Source: Burkholderiales bacterium
GTDB taxonomy: Bacteria; Pseudomonadota; Gammaproteobacteria; Burkholderiales; Burkholderiaceae_C
DNA length: 43,983 nucleotides
Direction: 5' to 3'
Assembly (NCBI GenBank): GCA_028868895.1
Contig: JAGWTP010000020.1
Coordinates: 1-43,983 of the forward strand
The notes below the pieces were generated by a model. That model saw nothing but the letters and a program-made list of their open reading frames with translations. It had not been told where the DNA came from and made no database searches. The translations under genes and the position numbers were made by a program. Shown here piece by piece: positions 23,720 through 34,095 of this stretch. Every line of letters starts with the position of its first letter. The first letter of the stretch is position 1.

Positions 23720-24613
23720 GTGACCGACCGTGCATCCCGCTTCAAACGCCCCACCTTGCTGATCGTCGGCTGCGGTGACATCGGGCTGCGCGTGGTGCGA
23801 CTGCTGCGCGGGCGCTGGCGGCTGATCGCGCTGACCTCGAGCGCGCAGCGCTGCGAGGCGCTGCGTGCCGCCGGTGCGCTGCCCTTGCTCGGCGACCTCG
23901 ACGCGCCGGCCACGCTGGCCCGCCTTGGCGGCCTGGCCGATGCGGTGCTGCACCTCGCGCCGCCGCCCGCGCACGGTGATACCGACCCGCGCACCGCGCA
24001 CCTGCTGCAGGCGCTGGCCCGCAAGGGCCGGGTGCGGCGCATCGTCTACGCCAGCACCAGCGGCGTGTATGGCGACTGCGGCGGCGCGCGTTTCGACGAG
24101 ACGCGCGCTGTCAACCCCGGCACCGACCGCGCCCGGCGGCGCGTCGACGCCGAGCAGCGCCTGCGCTGGTACGGCCGCGCGTTCGGCGCGCGCGTGACGC
24201 TGCTGCGCATCCCCGGCATCTATGCCGGCGACCGCGCCGGCGGCCACCCGCGCGAACGCCTGGCTCGCGGCGCGCCGGTGCTGGCGGCCGGGCACGACGT
24301 GTACACCAACCACATCCATGCCGACGACCTGGCGCGCGCCTGCGTCGCCGCGCTGCACCGCGGAGCGCCGCAGCGGGTGCTGCACGTGTCCGACGACACC
24401 GAGCTGACGATGGGCGACTACTTCGATCTGGCCGCCGACCTCGAAGGCCTGCCGCGGCCGCGGCGCGTCACGCCCGAGCAGGCGCGCGCCGAACTTTCGC
24501 TGATGCAGCTCAGCTTCATGGGCGAGTCGCGCCGTCTGCGCAACACGCGCCTGAAGCGCGAATTGCGCCTGCGGCTGCGCTACCCGAGCGTCGCGCAAGG
24601 CCTGCTCGCCTGA
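23720..24613 (+). CDS. NAD(P)-dependent epimerase/dehydratase-like SDR
   Basis: The 297-residue product has a Rossmann motif (LLIVGCGDIGLRVVRLL) and extended-SDR features: YASTSGVYGDC, RIPGIYAGDR and an HADDLARACVAAL block. The typical YxxxK is not obvious (SGVYGDCGG), so it is a divergent, possibly non-epimerising member, like the YeeZ-type proteins. Transcribed divergently from the reductase gene with only 68 bases between. The start is a GTG at 23720. Confidence 0.86.
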   Translation: MTDRASRFKRPTLLIVGCGDIGLRVVRLLRGRWRLIALTSSAQRCEALRAAGALPLLGDLDAPATLARLGGLADAVLHLAPPPAHGDTDPRTAHLLQALARKGRVRRIVYASTSGVYGDCGGARFDETRAVNPGTDRARRRVDAEQRLRWYGRAFGARVTLLRIPGIYAGDRAGGHPRERLARGAPVLAAGHDVYTNHIHADDLARACVAALHRGAPQRVLHVSDDTELTMGDYFDLAADLEGLPRPRRVTPEQARAELSLMQLSFMGESRRLRNTRLKRELRLRLRYPSVAQGLLA

Positions 24614-24638
24614 ACCGCAACCCCGACCCGCCGAACCG

Positions 24639-25538
24639 ATGAAGACCCTGCTGCTGACCGACCCGATGCCCGCCGATGATCTCGCCGGCGCGATCCACGC
24701 GATCGCGCCCGACACGCCGCTGGTCTTGTACCGGCGCGACATCGGCGACGCCGAACTCGCGGCCATCGAGGTCGTGCTCGGCTGGCGCTTCCCCGCGGGC
24801 GTGGCCGCGCGTCTGCCGAACCTGAAGTGGGTGTGTTCGGTGGCCGCCGGCGTCGAGAAGCTGCTCGTGCCCGACCTGGCGCCGGGCGTGCCGGTCTCGC
24901 GCATCGTCGATGCCGAACAGGCCGAAGGCATCGCCCAGTTCGTCGTGATGATGGCGCTGCGCCACGCGCGTGGCCTGGCCAGCTACGAGGCGCAACAGCG
25001 CGAGCGCGCGTGGCGCCGACGGCCGGCCGGCGCCACGCGCAGCCGTGTCGCGGTGCTCGGGATGGGCGCGATGGGAGGGGCGGTCGCGCGGCTGCTCGGC
25101 ACGGTCGGCTTCGAGGTGCACGGCTGGAGCCGCAATACCGTCACGCCGCTCGACGCCTTGCTCGCGGCCAGCGAGATCGTGGTCTGCGCGCTGCCGCTGA
25201 CCGCGCAGACCGACAGCCTGCTCGACGCGCGCGCATTCGCGCTGATGCCGCGCGGCGGCTACCTGGTCAACATCGCACGCGGCGCCCATGTGGTCGAGGC
25301 CGACCTGATCGACGCGGTGCAGCGCGGCCACCTGGCCGGGGCGGCGCTCGACGTGCAGCGCCACGAGCCGATGGCCGCCGACGATCCGCTGTGGGCGGTG
25401 CCCGGCATCACGATCACGCCGCACATCGCGGCACAGTCGTCGACGCAAACCATCGCGGCGCAGTTCGTTGCCGGGCTGCGCCAACTTCAGCGCGGCGAGG
25501 TGCCGCCGCAAACCGTGGACCGCAGCCGCGGCTATTGA
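24639..25538 (+). CDS. Glyoxylate/hydroxypyruvate reductase A-like D-2-hydroxyacid dehydrogenase
   Basis: The 299-residue product is a D-isomer 2-hydroxyacid dehydrogenase of the GhrA type. RVAVLGMGAMGGAVARLLG binds the dinucleotide, LVNIARGAHVVEADL carries the substrate-binding Arg, DPLWAVPGITITPHIAAQ holds the catalytic Asp/His region. It would reduce glyoxylate or hydroxypyruvate with NADPH. The gene lies 25 bases after the SDR gene and is probably cotranscribed. Confidence 0.9.
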   Translation: MKTLLLTDPMPADDLAGAIHAIAPDTPLVLYRRDIGDAELAAIEVVLGWRFPAGVAARLPNLKWVCSVAAGVEKLLVPDLAPGVPVSRIVDAEQAEGIAQFVVMMALRHARGLASYEAQQRERAWRRRPAGATRSRVAVLGMGAMGGAVARLLGTVGFEVHGWSRNTVTPLDALLAASEIVVCALPLTAQTDSLLDARAFALMPRGGYLVNIARGAHVVEADLIDAVQRGHLAGAALDVQRHEPMAADDPLWAVPGITITPHIAAQSSTQTIAAQFVAGLRQLQRGEVPPQTVDRSRGY

Positions 25539-25595
25539 TCGGCCCCGGGGGGCATCGCGTCGCGGTGGCGCGGGGTTCCGGAGCCGCGGACCGGC

Positions 25596-26183
25596 TCAGC
25601 GCCGCCCGAACGGCGGCTTGCCCTGCCAGTAGCGCATCATTAAGAAGCCGCCGAGCATGCCCCCGAGGTGGGCGAAATGGGCCACGCCGGCCTGCGAGCC
25701 GGTCACGCCCTGATAAAGCTCGAACGCACCGTACAGCACGACCAGCATCCGCGCCGGGATCGGGATGATGAAGAACAGCAGGATCGTGCGGTGCGGGAAC
25801 ATCATGCCGAACGCCAGCAGCAACCCGAACAGCCCGCCGGAGGCGCCGATCGTCGGGTAGATCGAGCCCGTAAGTGCCGTGACGGCCAACTGCGCGGCGG
25901 CGGCGGCGAGCACGCTGGCGGTGTAGAACTGGATGAAGCGCTTGGGCCCCCAGATGCGCTCGAGTTCCGAGCCGAACATCCACAGCCCGAACATGTTGAA
26001 GAACAGGTGTTCGTAGCCGCCGTGCAGGAACGCGTAGCTGATGACCTGCCACGGCAGAAAGCCCGCGCCGAGCGGCCACAGCGCAAACAACCGCGTGAAC
26101 ACCGGCCCGATCAGCTGGTCGATGAAGAACACCGCCACATTGATCAGCAGCAGCGCCTGGGTGATGGGGGGCATAGGGGGCAT
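25596..26183 (-). CDS. Rhomboid family intramembrane serine protease
   Basis: The 195-residue product has six hydrophobic segments and the complete rhomboid active site: Ser115 in GASGGLFG and His172 in AHLGGMLGG, with the oxyanion-region residues HGGYEHLFFNMF (His54, His59, Asn63) in helix 2. It would cut membrane proteins within or beside the inner membrane. Two start codons are close together, 26183 and 26174; the difference is three residues. No operon partner is visible: it converges on the GhrA-like gene and is divergent from the tRNA. Confidence 0.93.
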   Translation of the reverse strand: MPPMPPITQALLLINVAVFFIDQLIGPVFTRLFALWPLGAGFLPWQVISYAFLHGGYEHLFFNMFGLWMFGSELERIWGPKRFIQFYTASVLAAAAAQLAVTALTGSIYPTIGASGGLFGLLLAFGMMFPHRTILLFFIIPIPARMLVVLYGAFELYQGVTGSQAGVAHFAHLGGMLGGFLMMRYWQGKPPFGRR

Positions 26184-26292
26184 GCGCGGGGTCTCGAACG
26201 GTCGCGAAGCCTGCGAGTCTAAGTGCGCGCGGCGGCGCGGCGTAGTGGGACGTTCGTGTGCGTGTGGCAAAATTCGACACTCGACAGAAACT

Positions 26293-26377
26293 GCTCCGGT
26301 GGCGTAATCGGTAGCCGCGCTGGACTCAAAATCCAGTCTCGCAAGAGGTGTCGGTTCAAGTCCGACCCGGAGCACCA
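26293..26377 (+). tRNA. tRNA-Leu(CAA)
   Basis: The sequence folds into a complete cloverleaf: acceptor GCTCCGG pairs with CCGGAGC, the anticodon arm is CTGGA-CTCAAAA-TCCAG with anticodon CAA, the long variable arm contains CTCGCAAGAG, and the T arm is GTCGG-TTCAAGT-CCGAC. The 3' CCA is encoded. The long variable arm and anticodon identify leucine, codon UUG. Confidence 0.97.
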
Positions 26378-26424
26378 CGGCGTTCTTTCCACGGCCCTGC
26401 GAGAATCGCCGGCCAGGAGATTTC

Positions 26425-27357
26425 ATGAACGCCAAGGTCCCCCGCACTGCCCGCGCCAAGTACAAGACCGTCGAAGACGTCATCGGCAACACGCCGCTGG
26501 TGCGACTGGTGCGCCTGCCGGGCCTGGACAACGAGCGGCGCCGCAACATCGTGCTGGGCAAGCTGGAGGGCAACAACCCGGCCGGGTCGGTGAAAGACCG
26601 GCCGGCGATCAGCATGATCCGGCGTGCCGAGGAGCGCGGTGAGATCAAGCCGGGCGACACGCTGATCGAGGCGACCTCGGGCAACACCGGCATCGCGCTG
26701 GCGATGGCCGCGGCGATCCGCGGCTACCGCATGCTGCTGATCATGCCGGAAGACCTCAGCGTCGAACGCGCCCAGACGATGCGTGCCTTCGGTGCCGAGC
26801 TGATGCTCACGCCGCGCTCCGGCGGCATGGAGCATGCCCGCGATCTGGCCGAACAGATGCAGCGCGACGGCAAGGGCCACGTGCTCGACCAGTTCGCGAA
26901 CGCCGACAACCCGCGCGTGCACTACGAGACCACCGGCCCCGAGATTTGGCGCGACACGGCCGGGCGCGTCACGCACTTCGTCAGCGCGATGGGCACGACC
27001 GGCACGATCACCGGCGTATCGCGCTACCTGAAGGAGCAAAGCAGCGCGGTGCGCGTGATCGGCGCCCAGCCCAGCGAAGGCTCGCGCATCCCCGGCATCC
27101 GCAAGTGGCCGCAGGCATACCAGCCGAAGATCTACGATCCGACCTGGGTCGACGAGACCGTCAGCGTGAGCCAGGCCGACGCCGAGGAAATGGCGCGTCG
27201 CATGGCGCGCGAAGAAGGCTTGTTCGCAGGCATCTCGGCGGCCGGCGCCTGCTGGGTCGCGTTGCAGGTCGCCAGGACGGTCGAGAACGCCACCATCGTG
27301 TTCATCGTCTGCGACCGCGGCGACCGCTACCTTTCCACCGGCGTGTTTCCCGCCTGA
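26425..27357 (+). CDS. cysM: Cysteine synthase B (O-acetylserine/O-phosphoserine sulfhydrylase type)
   Basis: The 310-residue product is a fold-type II PLP enzyme. Lys57 in NPAGSVKDRP carries the cofactor, EATSGNTGIALA binds substrate, and GTTGTITGVSRYL holds the phosphate. The spacing and the ARRMAREEGLFAGISAAGAC segment fit the CysM form rather than CysK. It makes cysteine from an activated serine and sulfide or thiosulfate. The gene starts 48 bases after the tRNA and is followed by the Nudix gene after 5 bases. Confidence 0.94.
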   Translation: MNAKVPRTARAKYKTVEDVIGNTPLVRLVRLPGLDNERRRNIVLGKLEGNNPAGSVKDRPAISMIRRAEERGEIKPGDTLIEATSGNTGIALAMAAAIRGYRMLLIMPEDLSVERAQTMRAFGAELMLTPRSGGMEHARDLAEQMQRDGKGHVLDQFANADNPRVHYETTGPEIWRDTAGRVTHFVSAMGTTGTITGVSRYLKEQSSAVRVIGAQPSEGSRIPGIRKWPQAYQPKIYDPTWVDETVSVSQADAEEMARRMAREEGLFAGISAAGACWVALQVARTVENATIVFIVCDRGDRYLSTGVFPA

Positions 27358-27362
27358 ATCCG

Positions 27363-27908
27363 ATGTCCCATCAATTCAACTTCTGCCCGAATTGCGCCAC
27401 GCCCTTGCAGCTGTTGGCGCAGATGGAAGACGGCGGCGAGAAGGCGCGGCTGCGTTGCGCCGCCTGCGCCTGGACCCACTGGAACAACCCGACGCCGGTG
27501 CTCGCGGCGGTGATCGAAATGGCCGACCGCGACGGCCAGGTGCTGCTGGCCCGCAACGCGGCCTGGAGTGGCCGGATGTTCGCGCTGATCACCGGCTTCA
27601 TGGAGGCCGGAGAAACGCCCGAAGAAGGCATCCGGCGCGAGGTGCTCGAAGAGACCAGCCTGCGCGTCGAGGCACTCGACCTGATCGGCGTGTACGACTT
27701 CCAGCGCATGAACCAGGTCATCATCGCTTACCACGCGCTTGCGCGCGGTGAGATCGCGCTCTCGCCCGAGCTCGCCGAGTACCGGCTGTACCGGCCGCAA
27801 GACATCAAGTGCTGGCGTGCCGGTACCGGCTACGCGGTGGCCGACTGGCTCACGGCGCGCGGCATCACGCCCCAATGGGTCGATCTGCCCGCGCCGTCGG
27901 CGTCCTAA
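27363..27908 (+). CDS. Nudix hydrolase with N-terminal zinc ribbon
   Basis: The 181-residue product begins with a Cys4 zinc ribbon (Cys8, Cys11, Cys32, Cys35) followed by a Nudix domain with the box GFMEAGETPEEGIRREVLEE; the usual Gly after EE is Thr here. The layout is like NudC-type NADH pyrophosphatases but lacks their long N-terminal domain, so the substrate could be NAD, a nucleotide sugar or ADP-ribose. It follows cysM by 5 bases and precedes the TusA-like gene by 24, which suggests one transcript. Confidence 0.92.
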   Translation: MSHQFNFCPNCATPLQLLAQMEDGGEKARLRCAACAWTHWNNPTPVLAAVIEMADRDGQVLLARNAAWSGRMFALITGFMEAGETPEEGIRREVLEETSLRVEALDLIGVYDFQRMNQVIIAYHALARGEIALSPELAEYRLYRPQDIKCWRAGTGYAVADWLTARGITPQWVDLPAPSAS

Positions 27909-27932
27909 AATCGGTCGGCATCGAGGAACACC

Positions 27933-28160
27933 ATGCAAGCCCAGAAAGAGCTCGACACCCGCGGCCTGAACTGCCCGCTGCCCATCCTGAAGGCCAAGAA
28001 GGCGCTCGCGGACATGCGCAGCGGCGAGGTGCTGAAGATCGTGTCGACCGACCCGGGATCGATGCGCGACTTCCAGGCGTTCGCGCGCCAGACCGGCAAC
28101 GAACTGGTCGAGCAGGAATCCGGCAACGACGAGTTCGTTCATTTCCTGCGCCGGCGCTGA
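27933..28160 (+). CDS. TusA-type sulfur carrier protein
   Basis: The 75-residue product has the CPxP motif (LNCPLPILKAKKAL; Cys14) near its N terminus and the alternating beta/alpha layout of TusA. It would pass persulfide sulfur for tRNA thiolation or other sulfur transfer. It lies directly downstream of cysM and the Nudix gene, consistent with a sulfur-related cluster. It converges on galU with 27 bases between. Confidence 0.94.
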   Translation: MQAQKELDTRGLNCPLPILKAKKALADMRSGEVLKIVSTDPGSMRDFQAFARQTGNELVEQESGNDEFVHFLRRR

Positions 28161-28187
28161 GCCCCTGCCACGCCGCGGCTGAGGCGT

Positions 28188-29054
28188 TCAGATGTCGAGG
28201 CCGCGCAGGTACTCGCGAAAGCCCGGCCCGAGTGCCGGATGGGCGAGGGCCAGTTCCACATTGGCCTGCAGGAAGCCTTCCTTGCTGCCGCAGTCGTAGC
28301 GCTTGCCCGCGTAGCGGTAGGCGAACACCTTCTCGCGCCGCAGCAGCCCGGCGATGCCGTCGGTGAGCTGGATCTCGCCGCCCACGCCGCGGGCCTGGTT
28401 GGCGATCTCGTGGAACACGCCCGGCGTCAGGATGTAGCGCCCGGCCACGCCCAGGCGTGACGGCGCGTCTTCGGGGGCGGGCTTCTCGACGATGCGGCTC
28501 ACGTCCAGCAGGTGGTCGTTGATCGGTGTTCCGGCCACGATGCCGTAGCGCCGCGTCTGCTCGGCGGGCACCTCCTGGACCGCCAGGATCGACACGCGCC
28601 ACTCGTTGAACTGCTCGACCATCTGCTTCAGGATCGGGGTCTCGCCCACCATCAGGTCGTCGGCCAACAGTACCGCGAACGGGTTGTTGCCCACCAGACG
28701 CTGACCGCACAGCACGGCGTGACCAAGGCCGAGCGCCTGCGGTTGGCGCACATAGATGCACTCCATGTCGTCGGGCTTGACGCCTCGGACCACGTCGAGC
28801 AGTTCTTGCTTACCCGCCTGTTCGAGGGCTACCTCCAACTCGAAAGTCATGTCAAAGTGGTCTTCGATCGGGCGCTTGTGGCGACCGGTCACGAAGATCA
28901 TCTCGCGCACGCCGGCGGCGTAGGCTTCCTCCACTGCGTATTGAATCAACGGCTTGTCGACCACCGGCAGCATTTCCTTGGGCTGGGCCTTGGTGGCGGG
29001 CAGAAAACGGGTGCCCAGACCGGCCACTGGAAAGATCGCTTTGGTGACTAACAT
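28188..29054 (-). CDS. galU: UTP-glucose-1-phosphate uridylyltransferase
   Basis: The 288-residue product is a full-length GalU. The nucleotide-binding start [47 protein letters not shown] and [10 protein letters not shown] are all present. It makes UDP-glucose for surface polysaccharide synthesis, and could also feed the family 2 glycosyltransferase of the polyene cluster, though that link is not shown. It is divergent from the dehydrogenase-like gene at 29157. Confidence 0.96.
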   Translation of the reverse strand: MLVTKAIFPVAGLGTRFLPATKAQPKEMLPVVDKPLIQYAVEEAYAAGVREMIFVTGRHKRPIEDHFDMTFELEVALEQAGKQELLDVVRGVKPDDMECIYVRQPQALGLGHAVLCGQRLVGNNPFAVLLADDLMVGETPILKQMVEQFNEWRVSILAVQEVPAEQTRRYGIVAGTPINDHLLDVSRIVEKPAPEDAPSRLGVAGRYILTPGVFHEIANQARGVGGEIQLTDGIAGLLRREKVFAYRYAGKRYDCGSKEGFLQANVELALAHPALGPGFREYLRGLDI

Positions 29055-29156
29055 TTCCTTACAATCCCCTTCGCTTGCTCGTTCGGTGTGCCTTCATTCT
29101 GGCATGGCCCTCGTCGCACGCTCGTCGGACAACGCCCCGCAAATGCCCTCAAGCGC

Positions 29157-30134
29157 ATGGATCTGCTGATCATCGAACCGCTCGAAGCCGAGGTGATGCA
29201 GTGGCTCGAAATGCGCTATGCGTTGCGCTATGCGCCCGAGCTGGCGGCCGACCCGCGCGCCTTGCGCCAGGCGCTCTACAACGTGCGCTCGATGATCGTG
29301 CCGCCTTCGGTGACGATCGATGCCCAGACCCTGCATTACGCACCGGTGCTGCGCGCGGTCGGCCGGGTCAGCGCCGGCGCCGAGAACATCGATCTCGACG
29401 CCTGCGCCCGCGCGCGGGTCGAAGTCGTGCGCGGGCTCACGGCCACCGCGCAGGCCGAGGCCGAATTCATGATCGGTGCGCTGCTCTCGCTGCTGCGCCG
29501 CGTGCCGGTGGTGGGCTCTGACGGCATGCTGGTCGGACGCGAACTGGGTGCGGCCACCGTCGGCCTGGTCGGCATGGCGCCCGCCGCGCGATCGATGGCA
29601 CAGATGCTGGCCGGCTTCGGCTCCAAGCTGGTCGGCTACGACCCGGCGCTGCACGCGACCGACAGCGTCTTCGAGCGCTGGCGCGTCAAGCCGCTGGGCC
29701 TGCGTGAGTTGCTCGAGCAATCGGACGCGGTGTGCGTGCAGCTCAACTACTTCAGCCGCTACCACGGCCTGCTGGGCGAACGCTTCCTGCCGTTTTGCAA
29801 GCCGAACCAGGTGATCGTGAGCATCGCCCATTCGGGTCTGTTCGACGAGGCGGCTTTGGCCGAGGCGCTGACCGGCGGGCGCGTTGCCGCGGCCTGGCTC
29901 GACAGCCTGGAGCCAGGTGCGCTCGACCAGGGCCGCGCGCTGCACGGCATCGAGAACCTGCAGATCACGCCGCGCGTGGCCAGCACCACGCGCGAGTCGC
30001 GGCTGCGCAGTGCCTGGGCGGTGGTCAAGCGGATCGACGAGCTGTTGAGCGTGGTGCCGGCGTCAGCCCGCGCGTTCAAGGCGACGGCGCCAAGCGTGCC
30101 AGCTGATCTTGCAGTCGAGCCACTGTCGCCGTGA
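29157..30134 (+). CDS. D-isomer 2-hydroxyacid dehydrogenase-like NAD(P)-binding protein
   Basis: The 325-residue product has a hydroxyacid-dehydrogenase layout: [40 protein letters not shown], an altered Rossmann motif ([18 protein letters not shown]), [19 protein letters not shown] and [19 protein letters not shown]. The classical GxGxxG and the catalytic His are altered, so activity is uncertain. The start I chose is ATG 29157; 23 extra residues upstream have no protein-like pattern. Its 3' end overlaps that of valS on the other strand by 59 bases. Confidence 0.85.
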   Translation: MDLLIIEPLEAEVMQWLEMRYALRYAPELAADPRALRQALYNVRSMIVPPSVTIDAQTLHYAPVLRAVGRVSAGAENIDLDACARARVEVVRGLTATAQAEAEFMIGALLSLLRRVPVVGSDGMLVGRELGAATVGLVGMAPAARSMAQMLAGFGSKLVGYDPALHATDSVFERWRVKPLGLRELLEQSDAVCVQLNYFSRYHGLLGERFLPFCKPNQVIVSIAHSGLFDEAALAEALTGGRVAAAWLDSLEPGALDQGRALHGIENLQITPRVASTTRESRLRSAWAVVKRIDELLSVVPASARAFKATAPSVPADLAVEPLSP

Positions 30135-32916
30135 ATTCGGCGACGCGCTGGCGCTCCTGAGCGACCACCGCTGCGGGCGCCCGCGCCGCGAAGCTCTCGT
30201 TGCCGAGCTTGCCCAGTGCCTTGCCGATCTCGCCCTGCAGACGGTTGATCTCCTTGCCCAGGCGCTCGCTCTCCGCCGCCACATCGACCTCGACATGCAG
30301 CGCCAGCCGTGAGGCGCCCGCCACCGCCACCGCGGCACTGCGGGTCGCTAGCGAGAACTGCGCGTCGTCGTCGATCTGGCGCACCTCGGACAGCCGCGCC
30401 AAGGCCTTGAGCACCGGCGTGGCCCGGTCGATGAAGCCGGCGTCGCCGATCACGAGCAGCGGCACGCGCGCCGCCGGCTGCAGGTTCATCTCGCTGCGCA
30501 GCGCGCGGCAGGTGCCCACCACCGCCTTCAGCTTTGCGATCCAGGCGTCGGCCTCGGCGTCGATGCGCTCGGGTTGCGCCTGCGGGTACGCGGCGGTGAC
30601 GATGCTCGCGCCTGCAGCCTTGCGCCCGGCCACCGGTGCGACCGACTCCCACAACTCGGCGGTGATGAACGGCATGATCGGGTGCATCAGGCGCAGCACC
30701 GCCTCGAGCACGCGGATCAGCGTGCGCCGCGTCGCACGCTGCTGCGCCGGCGTGCCCGACTGGATCTGCACCTTCGCGATCTCGATGTACCAGTCGCAGT
30801 ATTCGTCCCAGACGAACGCATAGATCGCGTTCGCCACCAGGTCGATGCGGTAGTCGGCAAAGCCCTGCTCGACCGCGGCTTCGACGCGCTGCAACTCGCT
30901 CGTGATCCACTTGTCGGCCGGGCTGAAGCTGAGGTAGCCGTGGGCCGGTTGGCCAGGTGCGCACTGCGCCTTCGTGTGCTCCTGCAACCCGCAGTCCTGG
31001 CCCTCGCAGTTCATCAGCACGAACTTGGTTGCGTTCCAGAGCTTGTTGCAGAAGTTGCGGTAGCCCTCGCAGCGCTTGGTGTCGAAGTTGATGTTGCGGC
31101 CCAGGCTCGCGTAGCTGGCCATCGTGAAACGCAGCGCGTCGGCGCCGTAGGCCGGCATGCCGTCGGGAAACTCCTTCTTCACCCGCGCCGCGACCTTCGG
31201 CGCGGTCTCGGGCTTGCGCAGGCCCACGGTCGACTTCTGCACCAGCGTGGCCAGGTCCACGCCCTGGATCAGGTCGACCGGGTCGATCACGTTGCCTTCG
31301 GACTTGCTCATCTTGCGGCCTTCGCCGTCGCGCACCATGCCGTGGATGTAGACGGTGCGAAACGGCACGCGGCCGGTGAAGTGCGTGGTCATCATGATCA
31401 TCCGGGCCACCCAGAAGAAGATGATCTCGTAGCCCGTGACGAGCACGCTGGACGGCAGGAACAGGTCCATCTCCCGCGTCGGCTCGGGCCAGCCGAGCGT
31501 CGAGAACGGCACCAGGGCCGACGAGTACCAGGTGTCGAGCACGTCCTCGTCGCGCGTGAGCGCGCCGGTATATCCGGCGGCTAGCGCCTTGACGCGGGCC
31601 GCGGCTTCATCGCGACCGACGAAGACCTCGCCGTTCGAGCCGTACCACGCGGGAATCTGGTGGCCCCACCACAGCTGGCGGCTGATGCACCAGTCCTGGA
31701 TGTTCTTCATCCACTGGTCGTAGGTGTTGACCCAGTTCTCGGGCACGAACTTCACCTCACCCGAGGCCACCGCGTCGATCGCCTTCTGCGCGATGCTCCT
31801 GCCGTCGGGCGCCGGCTTGCTCATCGCCATGAACCATTGCTCGGTCAACATCGGTTCGATCACCGCGCCGGTGCGGGCGCAACGCGGCACCATCAGCCGG
31901 TGCTTCTTGGTCTCGACCAGCAGGCCCTGCGCCTGCAGGTCGGCGATCACCTGCTTGCGGGCCGCAAAGCGGTCGAGACCGCGATAGGCCTGCGGCGCGT
32001 TGTCGTTGATCTTCGCGTCGAGCGTGAGCACACCGATGACGGGCAACTGGTGGCGCAACCCGACCGCGTAGTCGTTCACGTCGTGTGCCGGCGTGACCTT
32101 GACCACGCCGGTGCCGAACCCGCGGTCGACGTAGGCGTCGGCGATCACCGGAATGTCGCGCTCGCACAGCGGCAGCCGCACCTGCCTGCCGACGAGCGCG
32201 GCGTAGCGTTCGTCGTCCGGGTGCACCATCACGGCCACGTCGCCGAGCATCGTTTCGGGCCGCGTCGTCGCCACCGTGATCGAGCCGGAACCATCCGCCA
32301 GCGGATAGCGGATGTGCCACAGGAAGCCGTCTTCCTCCTCGCTCTCGACCTCGAGGTCGGAGACCGCGGACTTCAGCACCGGGTCCCAGCTCACCAGCCG
32401 CTTGCCGCGGTAGATCAGGCCTTGTTCGTAGAGCTGCACGAAGGTGTCCGTGACGATGGCCGAGCGCTTCTCGTCCATCGTGAAGTACTCGTGCGACCAG
32501 TCGACGCTGGCGCCCATGCGGCGCATCTGGTTCGTGATGGTCGAGCCCGACTCTTCCTTCCACTCCCAGACCTTGGCGACGAAGTTCTTGCGGCCGAGGT
32601 CGTGGCGGCTGAGGTTGCGCTGCTCGAGCTGGCGCTCGACGACGATCTGGGTGGCGATGCCGGCGTGGTCGGTGCCCGGCACCCACAGCGTGTTGTCGCC
32701 GCGCATGCGGTGGTAGCGCGTCAGCGCGTCCATGATCGTCTGGTTGAACGCGTGCCCCATGTGCAGCGTGCCGGTCACGTTGGGCGGCGGCAGCTGGATG
32801 CTGAACGAGGGCTTGGCCGGGTCCAGCGTCGGCGCGTAGGCGCCGCTCTTCTCCCACAACGGCGCCCAGCGCGCCTCGATCGCGGCGGGTTCGAACGATT
32901 TGGCGAGTTCGGTCAT
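30076..32916 (-). CDS. valS: Valyl-tRNA synthetase
   Basis: The 946-residue product is a full-length class I synthetase. The HIGH variant HMGH is at residues 52-55, KMSKS is near residue 535, the editing domain lies between (CP1, around residues 190-340), and the C-terminal coiled coil is at the end ([20 protein letters not shown]). It charges tRNA-Val. It follows guaC by 3 bases on the same strand, and the pair is probably cotranscribed. Confidence 0.97.
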   Translation of the reverse strand: MTELAKSFEPAAIEARWAPLWEKSGAYAPTLDPAKPSFSIQLPPPNVTGTLHMGHAFNQTIMDALTRYHRMRGDNTLWVPGTDHAGIATQIVVERQLEQRNLSRHDLGRKNFVAKVWEWKEESGSTITNQMRRMGASVDWSHEYFTMDEKRSAIVTDTFVQLYEQGLIYRGKRLVSWDPVLKSAVSDLEVESEEEDGFLWHIRYPLADGSGSITVATTRPETMLGDVAVMVHPDDERYAALVGRQVRLPLCERDIPVIADAYVDRGFGTGVVKVTPAHDVNDYAVGLRHQLPVIGVLTLDAKINDNAPQAYRGLDRFAARKQVIADLQAQGLLVETKKHRLMVPRCARTGAVIEPMLTEQWFMAMSKPAPDGRSIAQKAIDAVASGEVKFVPENWVNTYDQWMKNIQDWCISRQLWWGHQIPAWYGSNGEVFVGRDEAAARVKALAAGYTGALTRDEDVLDTWYSSALVPFSTLGWPEPTREMDLFLPSSVLVTGYEIIFFWVARMIMMTTHFTGRVPFRTVYIHGMVRDGEGRKMSKSEGNVIDPVDLIQGVDLATLVQKSTVGLRKPETAPKVAARVKKEFPDGMPAYGADALRFTMASYASLGRNINFDTKRCEGYRNFCNKLWNATKFVLMNCEGQDCGLQEHTKAQCAPGQPAHGYLSFSPADKWITSELQRVEAAVEQGFADYRIDLVANAIYAFVWDEYCDWYIEIAKVQIQSGTPAQQRATRRTLIRVLEAVLRLMHPIMPFITAELWESVAPVAGRKAAGASIVTAAYPQAQPERIDAEADAWIAKLKAVVGTCRALRSEMNLQPAARVPLLVIGDAGFIDRATPVLKALARLSEVRQIDDDAQFSLATRSAAVAVAGASRLALHVEVDVAAESERLGKEINRLQGEIGKALGKLGNESFAARAPAAVVAQERQRVAEFTATVARLQDQLARLAPSP

Positions 32917-32919
32917 GGC

Positions 32920-33897
32920 TTACATCAGGAGGTGCTCACCGGCGTTCTCGCCGCCGAGAATCACATAGTTCACCTTGCGCAGGTCGACGAGTTTCGTGCC
33001 GCCGGCATAGCTGATCGAGCTTTGCACGTCCTCGCGCATCTCGCGCAACGTGTCGGCAAGCTTGCCCTTGATCGGCTCGAGGATGCGCTTGCCCTCGACG
33101 TGCTTGTACTCGCCCTTGTTGAAGTCGCTGGCGCTGCCGTAGTACTCCTTGAAGAACTGGCCATCGACCTCGACCGTGCGGCCCGGCGACTCGACGTGGC
33201 CGGCGAACAGCGAGCCGATCATCACCATCGAGGCGCCGAAGCGCACGCTCTTGGCGATGTCGCCATGGTCGCGGATGCCGCCATCGGCAATGATCGGCTT
33301 GGTGGCCACGCGTGCGCACCACTTCAGCGCCGAGAGCTGCCAGCCGCCGGTGCCGAAGCCGGTCTTGAGCTTCGTGATGCAGACCTTGCCCGGGCCCACC
33401 CCGACCTTGGTCGCGTCGGCACCCCAGTTTTCGAGGTCGATCACCGCCTCGGGCGTGGCCACGTTGCCGGCGATCACGAACGTGCCGGGCAGCTTGGTCT
33501 TGATGTACTCGATCATCCGGTGCACGCTGTCGGCGTGGCCGTGGGCGATGTCGATCGTGATGTAGTCGGCGCCGACGCCGTCGAGCGCGAGGCGGTCGAT
33601 CACCGCGCAGTCGGCCTGCTTGACGCCGGAGCTGATCGACACGATCAGGCCCTTGCCGCGCATCTTGTGCGCGAACGCGACGTTGTCGGTGTCGAAGCGG
33701 TGCATCACGTAGAAATAGCCGTTCGAGGCCAGCCATTCGGTGATCGGCTCGTCGACCACCGTCTTCATGTTGGCCGGCACCACCGGCAGGGCGAAGCGGT
33801 GGGCGCCGAACTGGATCGACGCGTCGCATTCCGAGCGGCTCTGCACGCGGCACTTGCGCGGCAGCAGCAGCACGTTGTCATAGTCGAAGATTTCCAT
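32920..33897 (-). CDS. guaC: GMP reductase
   Basis: The 325-residue product belongs to the IMPDH/GMPR family: a TIM barrel with the active-site Cys173 in [46 protein letters not shown] and EYYGSAS. No CBS domains are present, which distinguishes it from IMP dehydrogenase. It reduces GMP to IMP with NADPH. It lies directly upstream of valS, an unusual pairing, and a terminator-like hairpin stands about 15 bases before its start codon. Confidence 0.96.
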   Translation of the reverse strand: MEIFDYDNVLLLPRKCRVQSRSECDASIQFGAHRFALPVVPANMKTVVDEPITEWLASNGYFYVMHRFDTDNVAFAHKMRGKGLIVSISSGVKQADCAVIDRLALDGVGADYITIDIAHGHADSVHRMIEYIKTKLPGTFVIAGNVATPEAVIDLENWGADATKVGVGPGKVCITKLKTGFGTGGWQLSALKWCARVATKPIIADGGIRDHGDIAKSVRFGASMVMIGSLFAGHVESPGRTVEVDGQFFKEYYGSASDFNKGEYKHVEGKRILEPIKGKLADTLREMREDVQSSISYAGGTKLVDLRKVNYVILGGENAGEHLLM

Positions 33898-33912
33898 GAT
33901 GTCGGCGCCGCC

Positions 33913-33946
33913 AATAAAAAACCGGGCGCCAAAATTCGGGCCCGGT
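33913..33946 (-). terminator. Terminator-like hairpin in the guaC leader
   Basis: On the minus strand ACCGGGC (33946-33940) pairs with GCCCGGT (33927-33921), loop of 12 bases, followed by a T run that reaches to about 33913. The plus strand has no T run after the stem, so the signal points towards guaC. It lies 15 bases before the start codon and no gene ends there, which makes a leader (attenuator) role more likely than plain termination. Confidence 0.7.
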
Positions 33947-34095
33947 GGCCAATTCTACGCGGCTCGCTCGAGCCGCGATGCGTTCGCGCGGGTTCGTGCA
34001 GGTGGTCGCGGGTCGAGGCCGCGCGAGTTCGGCCTCGCCGCCAACGTTGGACTCCACCTGGTCGCGCGATCGGCAGCGTGCCCGACAATCGAATC

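Noticed and set aside
31660-34095. Stop-free plus-strand frame of 812 codons before uvrD
   Set aside because: It lies opposite guaC and valS and reads as His/Arg/Gln/Val-rich sequence without any domain; it is a codon-bias shadow of high G+C genes.
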